A stretch of DNA of 64,000 nucleotides from Cardinalis cardinalis (taxonomy: Eukaryota; Chordata; Aves; Passeriformes; Cardinalidae), in contig JACDOX010000052.1 of NCBI GenBank assembly GCA_014549065.1, positions 2,610,581 to 2,674,580 of the forward strand, in the 5' to 3' direction. Shown here piece after piece: positions 26,001 through 37,300 of the stretch (position 1 is its first letter; the number at the start of each line of letters is the position of its first letter). The position numbers and the translations under genes are program-made. The notes under the pieces were generated by a model. That model was not told the origin of the DNA, made no database searches, and saw only the letters and a list, made by a program, of their open reading frames with translations.

Positions 26001-28282
26001 TGTAAAATGTGAGCCAGGAACTCTGTAGGTATGACCAGCAGCTAGACCAGACCAGAAATGCTGTTTTCATTTGTGAAATTGTGTGAAAAGAAACCTTTGA
26101 AACAAAATATGGAGAAAATACTTCTGAAGATGTTAATGCCTTATTTGAAATATCTTTTCATTTATTTCACAGTTGTTCCCTATAAGTTTGTGGTACTGAA
26201 TGGAGGAGCTGGTAAAGCTGTGCAGGATGAAAATAAATGTTTTTTATTGTAAGGACAGAAGGGACTGGCAAATATGAATTAGTGAACACCATGTAATAAG
26301 CACACCAGGTGCATGGCAGAGTATACCTGTATTCTTCCCAAAAGCACACCTTGTAGGAACAACCTCTTCTGAGCCACACACCAGCTGCGGTTTGCTTTTG
26401 GGTCATGCATTTTCATGGGGTCCAAAAATGAGAAGGACATGGACATTTATTTATGGAGAGTAGCCAGCTTTTTTTTGTATTTCAGGCTTCTAAAAAGGTA
26501 TGTCTTAAAAGCATATGTAAGAAACCCTTCAAGTGTATCAGCAACATGGTGCATCTCTCTTGGGGAGAAAGCACCATCACAAAACAGAGCAGTCCAACTT
26601 CAATAGAGTACTGAGTACTCTTAAGTTCTATTTCTGAGCTTGTTTACAATACCCCATCAACAGATTGTGCAAGTACTGGTTTGGGTGTTTTTTGTTTGGT
26701 TTTTTTTTTTCTACAGGGAAAGAAAACCTTTTTGTGCTTCTTAAAATTACATGAAGTGCTCTCAGACTCACATGATTTTGCAAAAAGTGTACTCTTTTCT
26801 GTCTGGCTAAGGAATCATGAGGAATGTTCTCAAGCTGAGATTTGCCTGTAATATTAAAAGGAATGTGATACTGTGAAAGTGGCATNCAGTGCTCATGACA
26901 TCAATCTGCAGTACTTTAACAATCTTCTGGAGCTAGCACTTGATGTGTGTGGAAAGCCTAGTCTGCTTTACAGCTCTTCATGATAATGTGTAAAGAGTAT
27001 GTGTTGGCTACATGGAGCTCTATTCTTCAGCTTACTGTGCTTACTGTGGCAGTCATCTCAGGCAATGCTAGTGGCATTTATCCACTCATCCAGGTCAAAA
27101 AGAGCTAGATTTAAACAGAGAACTCTCTTCTCTGTTTACACAGAATATCCTCTGAATTTTAGTGTAGATTCATCAGCTTTTTAAAGCATCCCTGCAAAAT
27201 TTGAGTCTTATTCTTATCAGCCTCACTTACCCTTTCTCTGTGCAATGCCCATTCAAACCTTACTAAGGAAACCATGCCCACAAATAAACATGTGTATGAT
27301 TGTTCTTCCTTTCATTGGCCNATGGTGATACTCAGCTGTTGAACTCTCCCTTATTAAGGCTGAAACAGCACCTTTGTCTTGCTGTTTGTAGGTTTCACAG
27401 CCCTTCCTAAGCAACACACCTGCACTGTGGTTAGTCCTGCTGGCTGTTACCCTGGCTACTCCTCCCAGCCCTCTGGTTGTGCTCCGACTTGTTTTCCTTT
27501 NCAAAGGACTTTCATGAGTTCCCTGGTTAAGTGAGACACCCAGTGCCATCTTATGTACTGTAGAGAGAAATGTGCTTGACCAGTGTGTGTGGCTGGTGAA
27601 GCTGCTAAGAGTGGCACAACTTACAGCTGTTTTATGTGCAGTGAGGATATGGCAGCAAAATTTTGGTTCATATGTGTTGAGAAATGAAGTCATGGAGTAA
27701 GGGTGACTTGTCTCTCTGTGCACCTGCCAATCTGAAATACTTAGGGAGCTGTTGGCAAGAATGTCAGTTTAGTTCTACCCCTGGTGCATTTGCTATGCAC
27801 AGAAGAGTTGATGAGAGCTTGCAAGGACAGTCATCACCCAGGGACTGGAAGAGTTGTGAAACTTTGTTGTTCCCTGAATTAAATCTGGGTTTGAAGTGGT
27901 TTTGTGGGAGGAATAAAAATCAAATGGAATCTGTTTATTAAGGGTCAGTGGGTGAAAATGTTTGAAAATGAGAATTGAAGTTAATGACTGGAGAAAGTCA
28001 GGGAGGTGTAGGAGACTGTAGACCAGTCTGTAAGCAAGATAACAGAAGAAGAAAAAGCCTGTGAAGACACTTGAGATATGACCTGAATACAAAAGGCCTT
28101 TCACTGAAATAGAAATGAACTGCAAAGTTTATAACTCTTTTCTACCTTGAATTTCTGGTAATGTCAGAGGGTAAGAAAATTTTGTCTTGGTATTCCTATG
28201 TGGACGTAGCTATATGTGACCCCCAGCATCTCATCAAAGTTTGAAGTTGTATCTAACTTGGAAGTTTGCCTTGCTTTATGTG

Positions 28283-28335
28283 GGAGACTGCACCATCAGA
28301 GGTCACTTCCAAATTAAGTCATTCTGTGATTTTGG
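28283..28335 (+). mobile_element. CR1/SINE 3'-tail remnant
   Basis: The stretch ending TCAGAGGTCACTTCCAAATT, then AAGTCATTCTGTGATTTT, matches the last ~50 bp of CR1-type 3' ends, including one terminal ATTCTGTGATT octamer. Sequence before it is not clearly assignable, so it could be a short CR1 or the tail of a CR1-mobilised SINE. Confidence 0.5.
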
Positions 28336-30394
28336 AAGGAGAAATTGTGCAGTGTCTCAATTTAAAAGAAGAAGAGTATCTGTAGACTATATTAATTAAA
28401 ATGTTTTTTGTTTAAAAATGCCAAACTTTGAATCCTATGAGTGGAGAAAGGTGTTTGAGAAGTCAGTTGACTACTACTGTGGGTTAAGGAGTGGTAAGGA
28501 CAGGAAATGCTGATCTGCATTGATTTCTGGACAGCTATTTTGCCACCAATGTGCTGAAAACAGACCAGCTGCTTTTTATTACATATCAAGCTACTGAAAT
28601 AAAAACTTCTATGCACGCTTTTTAAAAATGCAAGTAAATAATGTGCTGTATTACCTTTTATCCATGTTGTTTACAAAACAACATGTTTAAAAAACAATAT
28701 GTTTAAAAAATTATTTTAATTTCTTCATTCTACTGCTTTTACAAATATTCCATGATTGTAAATAACTTAGAGGTGATAAAAATATTGCTGTCTGTCCTGA
28801 TACAAATATATAGCTTCTCCCATAAATAGCTGTGTACCCTATCTTTTCTGTAGCAATACTCTCTACTAAAATCAAGAAGGAAAGATACTAACAGCAAAGA
28901 GATTTCTTGACATATTTTATTGAGCCTGCTCTATTGATCAGGAAAGAAAAGCAAAGAAAAGCACTTAAGAATAATTCTGATGTCCTCTCATGCTTGAGTA
29001 AGCTAGCAAAATTCAATCAAAACATCTACTTGTTTCAAGAGTTTTATGAAAGATTTTCAAGGCTTTATTCTAGCTGGGGTGGTGTGAGACCTTCTGTCTG
29101 AGGTTCAGCCTAAGAATCTGACCCTAATGTTTTTCAGTCTCCAGCGGTTTCTGGAGTCTGTTGCATATGACCAGTTCCTGTCAGCACAGGTCTGGCTTAG
29201 GTTAAACAAAACTCCCTATGTCCTTGAAATCGTTAAGCTGGTGCTTGAGCCTTCTGCAGAGACTGGTAGGTATAAACAGGTGGATTTGTACTGCAGGTAT
29301 AAACATTGCATAGCATCTAGAATAATAAATTATCCCACTTTTTTCTTTTTTCTCCTACTCATCCTAGCTGATGTATTAGCAGTTCTTTTTCTAGGGCACA
29401 TTTTGCGTTTTTAGCTACTATGTATAAAAGAAACTAATATTTTTTTTTTTTAGTCTGGTCTTACTTGCCAAAAGTCAGCTGTTGCATTTAGCTGTTACTG
29501 GGCTCTTTTCATTAAAATAGTTTCTAACTCTTTCTTACATCTAATGACAGGATAAAGACCTTGACTTCTGACATGCTTGTATGTAAACTTTCAGGGTGAC
29601 TGCTAGTTTCAAGGGGTAAAAATGCAACCGCAGTTTATGTGAGGGGAAGAGCTATTCTTTGTTCTTCAGATGCAGCAAACCCATGCATGCTTAAAAATTA
29701 CTGCCTTTTGTCATTATTTGGTGTATGGCATAGAAGCTGTAGCTATTTGTCTTGTAACTGAGTAACATGCACTAGGAAGTCCTAGGTGTTGGTTTGTGTT
29801 TTGCTTGAATAGCCACAAGCCAAGTCACAAAAATACTCAGCATTTCAGTTCCCTGCTTTGTCTCTGCAAAGTAAACTTTCTCATTATAGCAGAAATAATG
29901 TGGTCTGCTTTGAAAAAACCCACAAGTCCAGTGTTATTTTTAATGGTTATAGATACATGATCTTTTTCTGTATCTAATTCAGACANTCTAAACACAAAAC
30001 CTTTTCTCTAGTACATTTCATTTGTGTCTTGTGTTCAGCAGGCGTATTTGGCCTGAGGTGATGAGAGGGTAATGCTGTGTTTGGTAAAGGTTCGTTGTTG
30101 GTTACACTGTTGTTCTGTACATAGTTTTGTGGGTTTGGGGAAATAATTTTAGGTCAGTAGCAGAGGTTTTTCTGACTACAGAAATAATCTTTATCCACTA
30201 ATTATATATTTGTATTAATAAGCAAGTCAGAAAACACTTAAGAATAGAAGTATGCTAGAAAAGAGGATTTCCATGGCAGGAGGAAATCCTGTGTGCAACA
30301 GTCTTTTCCTACTGTCTTAGCAAGTTCAGATTAGAAGGCACAATTACCAATAGATATGTATAAAAGCAGTTGGTATCTAAATCCCCAGGGTGAC

Positions 30395-30545
30395 ATAGAG
30401 TGGCCCCNCAGGAGGTCATCTTGTTCAGTCCCCTGCTCAAAGCAGGGTCATCTAGAGCAGGCTGCTCAGCCCATGTCCAGTCAGAGTTTGCATATCCACA
30501 AGGATGGAGACTCTGCAATCGCTCTGGGCCACCTGTGCCAGCTTG
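30395..30545 (-). mobile_element. Short CR1 fragment, antisense
   Basis: About 150 bp with the CR1 blocks AGGAGGTCATCTTGTTCAG, CCCTGCTCAAAGCAGGGTCA, TAGAGCAGGCTGCTCAG, CACAAGGATGGAGACTCTGC and GGGCCACCTGTGCCAG, as seen on the complement of CR1 3' regions. The terminal octamers are lost. Confidence 0.85.
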
Positions 30546-31208
30546 TGATTAAGTTACCTTGGTAATTAAACAAAAAAGATAAATACCTTGTGTATATGAT
30601 ATGTCTTGTGTAAACATATTGTGTATCTAATTCTTGTGTTCAGAAAGAGCCCACAACCTTTAAAAGACTCCAGGCAACATTAACTTAATTCAGGAGCAAT
30701 TTCATCCTTGCTGCTTTTTGATATAAATTGAAGAGCCATAAAACCTGATTCTGTTTACATCCTAATTAATTTTTGGTGGTTTGCAAGAGATGTGGTTACT
30801 GATCACCCAGTGGCATGCTGCTTAATCTGGAAGTGTTCCAGCTGTGCTTAATAAACATTTGCCAAGATAAAGCCTACGTCTTTATTCTAATAACCTGAAA
30901 TAATTATATTTATTTTTAACTACTGTTTACTTCGTGTTTATTTACTAAGCATCCAGGCCTGTTCACTTGGAGAGCCAGTGTCAGAGGATACAGAGGGCAA
31001 GTGGATTGTTCATTTTCCATATTTGCATAAAAAGTCTGGAGTGGTACAAATAGATAAAAAGAGCACAAGTCTTGATCAGGCAAAGAGCAGTTCCAGGGCA
31101 ATAAGTGTTTTGGATTTGTTTTTTCATTCATCATGGATCTTGTCTTAACTAATAAAAATAGGTAGATGTTTAACATACATAACCATCACAGGAAAGTGAG
31201 GTGATGAT

Positions 31209-31236
31209 CTGCTGCTTCTGCTGCTTCTGCTGCTTC
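31209..31236. repeat. Short (GCTGCTTCT)3 minisatellite
   Basis: Three perfect or near-perfect tandem copies of GCTGCTTCT. No coding context. Confidence 0.85.
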
Positions 31237-32411
31237 TACATCAATTGCCTAATCATAAGCAATAAAATTGTATTAGCAGGCTGAAAATTTTTTTAGGTCT
31301 GTAAGTGAGAACAGAAGAGTCTGTGTTTTTAGTAAGTGTAGCACGGAAGCCAGCTGTTACTTATCAATGACATGATTCAAGCCCTAGCATGTGTGAAAAT
31401 AAATAAATAAATACTCCCCTTGATTTTTCATCAAGGGGCCTACTTGGTCTCCTCAGACACAAAGTTTATTAACTGCTGCAAAGTCCTTCTGTGTGATGTA
31501 GGGTCTTTCCCTAACCACTGTCTGTATATAAAGTATAGCCATTATTGAATAGCTATTTTGTCAATGTCCAAGGTGTTTGTTAACAAAAAACATTGGAGAA
31601 GTTAAATTCAGTAAATGCATAGATGTGCTGGATCCCTAATGCCTTGTCAGAGCTTTAAGCTCAGCTGTAACCCTTGCAGCACCTGCACTGCTGGAAACTG
31701 TCCTTANAGTCATTGAGGTGTGTGTAGCTGGGGGAGCTCAGCTGTGGTTGAGATAGTCGTCCTCTTTTGAGAGCTGATGTTCCTGGCTTTACCAAACTAA
31801 GCAGAGTTCAGAAAATGCCTCAGTCCATTGCTGCTGCCTCTGCAGCCTCAGCAAAAGTGGAGGTGGGATTGCTGGTCTCTGCATGTACCCTGGGCAGCTC
31901 AAGTAGTAAAATTGCCTATGGCTGATGAGTCCAGACACTCCCACAAGAGTAAAACATGATTATTAAAAATCGCTGAAGTAGTTGCACCTTCAAATGTAGG
32001 TTGAATGANGTTTTATGTTTTACTGTAATTCTGATGTGTTATGCCACTCAGAATTGTTTCTTTGAAGGAGTGTTGAGTAAATAAAACTGAGGNGGACCTT
32101 AAGCTCATTGTAGAGCAAATGCATATTGTTTTGAGGTACTAAAGATTTGTTATACCCTCAATGGTGTTCTTGCATGTATGATGAAGTTCAGCACAAAGCT
32201 GCCTGAGCCCAAGGCTTTCTGACTGGTTTGTGACGGATCAGAGGATGGACTTAAGAATTCCTGACCCTGCTTTTCTTGCCCATTCTTCCCTGTTGTCTTT
32301 GCTGAAAGATTAGCTAATGACTCATGCCTTGTGCTGAAGGGTGAAGTAATGCTTCCTGAGTTCCTATTTTGTAATGTGTTACTGTTTTAAATCCACTATA
32401 TGTGTGTGAAT

Positions 32412-32412
32412 A

Positions 32413-32461
<49 letters not shown>

Positions 32462-32500
32462 TTATCTATCTACCTACCTGCCTATCTATCCATATCTTTA
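32412..32500. repeat. Compound (CT)n / (TATC)n microsatellite
   Basis: A CT dinucleotide run from 32412 to 32459 with one interruption near its start, followed by tetranucleotides of the TATC/TACC type to about 32500. It lies 1.35 kb upstream of exon 3 and should be length-polymorphic. The frame through it is an artefact of the repeat. Confidence 0.95.
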
Positions 32501-33850
32501 TCTTTGTTTCTTTGTCTATAAAAGGAATCATATTGAGGTCTTTATGAGCACCCAGAATATTGATTCAGTTTTCACAGTTCCGATTTTTTTCCCCTCAAAA
32601 TCCTTTGCTGTTTCCTCAGTTGGTTTATGCACATTGCTGCATTATGATTAAGCCATAGGTAACCGTAAAAATGTCTGAAAAAAACCAGAGGCCAGGTCTC
32701 CAAAATATTCTCTAGGTTTAGGGATGCCTTTTCTCGTAAGGGAGGTGGTTCTTCTGGGCTGCTATTTTAGTCTGCTATTCCCGAGCTTCCTTCTGGACTA
32801 TCTGCAACCAAAAATTTGTAAGTAAAGCAAGTTCCAGTTGATGCTTGACAGGGGAAATCTGTTTTGTCAGGAAATCAGCACACTTTACATGGATTTTTCT
32901 CAAAGTAAATTTGTTAAATAAAACTGGCAGAATTAGCAGTTGTAATCGTAGATGGTGGCTTTACATTTTTGGTTACNGAAGGAGCAGCACAGACTGCAGA
33001 AGAACCTTAATCTCCTGGGTCAGTCAAAGCAGTGTGATGTAACCAAGCGTTGGCCTCACAGCAGCTTAGCAGAGAGCATATGCCTATCCCTGCCATCTAA
33101 CCATATCAGCAGCTGAGACCGTTTACTGTCCCTCAGAATGTGTCACATGGCAGTTTGAGTTCTAATTACAACATCTGTGATCTGTAACAGACTGCTGTCT
33201 CATACAGTTGCCCTGCAAGTCATACTGTATGTGAGGTAATATTATTTAAGAGTGTCATCTAGGATAGTAGAATAAAAATGAGCATGTAAAAAAATNAATA
33301 TAGTTGTTAAAAAATACAGCTATTTACATTTTAAAAAAANCCCACCAAACTGCCATAGCAATGTAATATGCTATTATGAAGGGAAAAGCAAATTTGCAAG
33401 AGACTTATTAACCTACATGACATGAGTGTTTGCATAAGAGAAGGGAGTGAAAAATAACACATTAAATAACTTTACCAATTAATTAGTCCATGGCTTCTTG
33501 TGTGCTTTTTGAAATACTTTTATCTTTCATTTTGCATTGGAATTTGTCACATTATAAAGGTTGCTTCAGTGGCAAAAGTTTTACTGAAGATAAAGAGCAT
33601 TGCAAGGGATAAAGTTCTTTTGACAAAGTGTTGATGATGGTGAACTCCTGGCAAGGAGACAGATGAGAAATTCCTCTTCTCAGTGTTTAACTGCTATAAT
33701 GTGTCTCTTGAATAAATCCAAAATCNCTTCAACTGGTCTTTTATTTTTGAAACTAAATCAAAGGAAAATCACAACAGGGATCCTCTTGATTTTGCAATTT
33801 GTTTGTCATAAAGTACCAGATGTTAATGTGTATTTTTCCCCCTCTTGTAG

Positions 33851-34384
33851 GTGCCTGAGATTATAAGCTCTATTCGACAAGCTGGAAAAATTGCCCGTCA
33901 AGAAGAGTTTCAGAATAATCTCTCAGATGTTGAAGACCCTTTTGCCAAAAAGTTTGAGGTGCTCTTCTGTGGACGGGTAACAGTAGCACATAAAAATGCA
34001 CCTCCAGCACTCATAGATGAATGCATTGAGAAATTCAATCGTGCAAGTTGTACAAAAAATTCAGATTTCAGCTCGTCATCCCAACAACATGAAACTGCCA
34101 ATAACTTCGGAGGTTTCTCTTTCAGCAGCAAATTGCGGTCTGTGTTCCAGCCCTTGGTCAATGAAGAGGAGGAAAAAAGGCCAATTAGGAAATCTTTTTC
34201 NCAACCTGGACTTCGTTCCTTTGCTTTTAAGAAGGATTTCCAAGAGGGAAGCCTTAGGAGTAACAGCTTTGTCAGGTCTTTTGANGAAGATGCAATTTCA
34301 CTGAACCTAAAAAGTCAACTCATCTATGGACACAGTGTTGTGCAGCCAACTGACATTGCAGAAAACCGGACTATGTTGTTTACG
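33851..34384 (+). CDS. TBC1D1: TBC1D1 exon: end of PTB1, linker, start of PTB2
   Basis: 178 codons, phase 0 at both ends. The acceptor is CCCCTCTTGTAG and the donor ACG|GTAAAG. Residues 1-19 (VPEIISSIRQAGKIARQEE) form the C-terminal helix of PTB1. From residue 33, KKFEVLFCGRVTVAHKNAPP opens PTB2. A serine-rich insert follows with IRKSFSQPGLRSFAF, whose second serine corresponds to the AMPK site Ser237 of human TBC1D1, known to bind 14-3-3 when phosphorylated. The exon ends with the PTB2 strand IAENRTMLFT. Two N calls fall here: the Ser237 codon is TCN (34199-34201), still serine, and GAN at 34283-34285 is Glu or Asp. The frame stays open past the donor, but homology stops at the donor. Confidence 0.97.
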
Positions 34385-37300
34385 GTAAAGCAAGATTTGC
34401 AGCTTCTGGTGGCATTTTCACATCTTGGAGTTTGGAGTGGCAGACACCAAAGCAGATGTTCTGGCAGATGGCAGTTACTTCTTTNATAACTTAATTGCAA
34501 TTACCAAAGCTTAACTTAAACTTGCCTGTTTCTCTGGAGAGCATTACTTGTTAGTGCAAATTGGTTTGCATGTTCTAAATAAGTTTATATTAAATAGTTT
34601 AAAACAGTACTGCCTGAAACCTTGGGCTTCTAAAGAAAGCTTTTAGAAAGTTACTGCAAGTTAGTAGGTAGTTGTGCAATTGCAGAATCCAATTACACTA
34701 GCTAGTAACAGCAGAAATAAATTTCCAGGGGAGTGAATTATCTGTAACTAGAGCAGAAGANCCAAACCATGACTGAGAGCTAGTAGACTTTGTCCCATGA
34801 TAAGCAGTGTAATTGATGAAGGTGCTCCTGCTGCCAGCATGTTTGTGTAATGATGAAATAGTAGTGGAATAGCTTCCTATGCTGCTCCACGCATGGCTCC
34901 ACCCCTGCCCTGCTTTGGTGTGGTTAGCAATGCCCTTGCCTTGCTAGGTGAGCAGCAAAACTATTTTCTAAGAACTGAGAAGTAAGGAATGTGGTATTTG
35001 CTCCTCTTACAATCCTCATGATAGATAAGCTATATTTTACTTAGCTTGTGTCTTCTGAGCATAATACAAACCTGGAGCTGATACTGCAAAGACTGACTCT
35101 CCTAAGGTCATCTTGGATCCATCAGCTGCTGTTGGAGCTGGGCATTCTTAAGGCCAGTAATGGAGTGNGCAATTACAGGTTTTTTAAAGCAGGGAAAGAG
35201 ATTCCTTAAGGATTGCCACTGTGTTATATCTGTAAAAAGTAGCATAGCATGCAGAAAATGTCATAGTCAGCTATACCTGAATTAAAGCTTCTGTTTGGTT
35301 GTGGCAGGCTGACATCAAACAGTGAGTGCAGGAAGGTGGAGAGATGTTTCTTCCTTAGTAAAAAGAAAGCCATGTNCACCTTCTTCCCCTGAGCATGTAT
35401 TTCACATAGAAAATACAGTACCCTTTGTAATAATAATGCCTAATTTTAAGTAAATCATGACTCCATTATTCANTCATGGCACATATTTTAGAAAAAGAGA
35501 GACTATAGTTGGGCAGGGTAGGTCCAGATTCTCTTACTCCAGTGAGTGAATTTTTAATTTATATTAAATAGATGCAGCAGTTCTCAAAGACACCTGCAGC
35601 TTCAGTCTGAATATAATGTCAGTCACCTGCTGGCAGCCACATTTCCGAATTGTGAGGCTTTGCTGATCTGGCTTTGTGTCTTGGGTTGATTTCTGCCTGG
35701 GAAAATATTGTTTAGCATGCACAGCTGTATTCTTTTCCTATTCAGCCAGTCTAAATTCAGCTGAATATAAGGAAGTNAAGTNACTCTAGTTTGTGCCTTC
35801 AGTATCCACAGGCNGCAGCTGATGGCAGAGCTGAGTTTNTTAGTTGCCTTTCCCCGGTGTTCAGCAGGTTCTGAATCAGGGAATGTAGGCAGCATGGTCG
35901 GATCTCATCAGTTTGTGTGTGGCTACATATGGAATGCTTACAAGTAGCTTAGTATCCAGAGGGAAAAAAATGGTTGGTATATTCTTACTTAGTTACTTAG
36001 ATTTTGCCCAGGACTGAAGCAAAGGTTGGTTGATGCATGAGGTGTGAAAAATATTCAGATTAATTGTCTGGCAGCTCTCCTCACTTGATTCAAACAGTCC
36101 TGATTTTCATATCTTCTTCCTGAATAACTGCTTTCCTAGCCAGTTTCTTAGGATTTGAGGGGGGAGGAGGGGGTATTTTTAGTTTTTTCCTCCTGTTTAT
36201 TGAGGGTGAGGGGGAAGAGGTTCATTGGTTTGGGTTTTTTCCCCTTGTTCAGTTGGCTTCAAATGATCACTACTGCCCAAGGGCCAAATGTGAAAGAATT
36301 CTGTCGGACTGAGCAATGAGAAGGAGTCTCTTGCTCCAGGGAGGGGAAGACAGCAGCAATCAGGAGGCTGCTGAGTAGGTGTTGGAAGGAATAGCCCCAT
36401 GAACAGAGGCAAGATCAGCCCCAGGGACAATTCAAGGAAACCAGCAGGCATCTGGGGATAACCATTGTGACTGGTTGAAGTNAAAGAAGAGGTGGAAGGT
36501 GAATGCACAGGACCATTTTTAGATGTAGAGAGGTGGCATTTCTGACTTGATCTATTCACACATGAGATTTGTCCCTTCCCATTTTTCTTAAGAAAGTACA
36601 GTTACATTGNTGCTGCTGATGGTTTTGTGTACATCTTTTGGGATTTGGAACTTTGATTTGATTGAAGCAGGTTTCTCCAAGTCATACTCATGAGTGGATC
36701 CAAATTCCACCTGCCTTCCTAAAATCTGATATGGGACTTGTTTTTAGCATTCTCTGGCATGCTATAAAATATGAGGAATTTAAATTTTTCTGTTACTATC
36801 TTACAAAGATAGTGGCAGAAGCTGAAGAAATGAAAACAGTAGTTTCACCATAAAAATGCCCTTTGCCCATCAATACTTAGCATCATCTTTTGACTGTACT
36901 AATGGCCTACAGATTAAATTACATTAGAAAATATACTCCAGTAAATTCATTTGTATAGTTTTTGAGTTAAGTGCTTTAAATTAAATGCTATNTGTGCCAT
37001 AAATAAATAAATGAAACTCACAAAAATTATTAGGTAGATTACAAGAACAAGTACACACTTGGATTTAAATTTTAAAGCAGTCTCATTAAGTAGCTTCTGT
37101 GACTGTGGTACATTCCAAGACTGCAGAAGATAGGAAGAGGGAGTGTGAGTGTATTTCTCTCAGTGCAAAGTAGGTTATTATTGATACAATATTGCTCTCA
37201 TCTGTTTAAACATCATTTTCTTGTCTTTTTAAACGTCAGTGCCATAATGTGCAGAGCTCTCAATGCCAAATCAGTGTTGTTTCTCTATTCCTTCTGGTAG

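Larger units (their letters stand above)
16078..33850 (+). other. Long intron before TBC1D1 exon 3
   Basis: 17.8 kb without any exon I can support. It contains a 0.88-kb antisense CR1 near 22.2 kb, smaller CR1-derived pieces near 28.3 and 30.4 kb, poly-T runs at 19.7 and 21.8 kb, and simple repeats at 31.2 and 32.4 kb. The PTB1-coding exon is not here either. The rest looks like ordinary AT-rich intron. Confidence 0.8.

Noticed and set aside
27253..27723. 156-codon minus-strand open frame
   Set aside because: No recognisable domain, biased to common intronic words, no splice or promoter context; treated as chance.
32400..32651. Open frame beginning in a Ser/Leu dipeptide run
   Set aside because: It is produced by the CT microsatellite.
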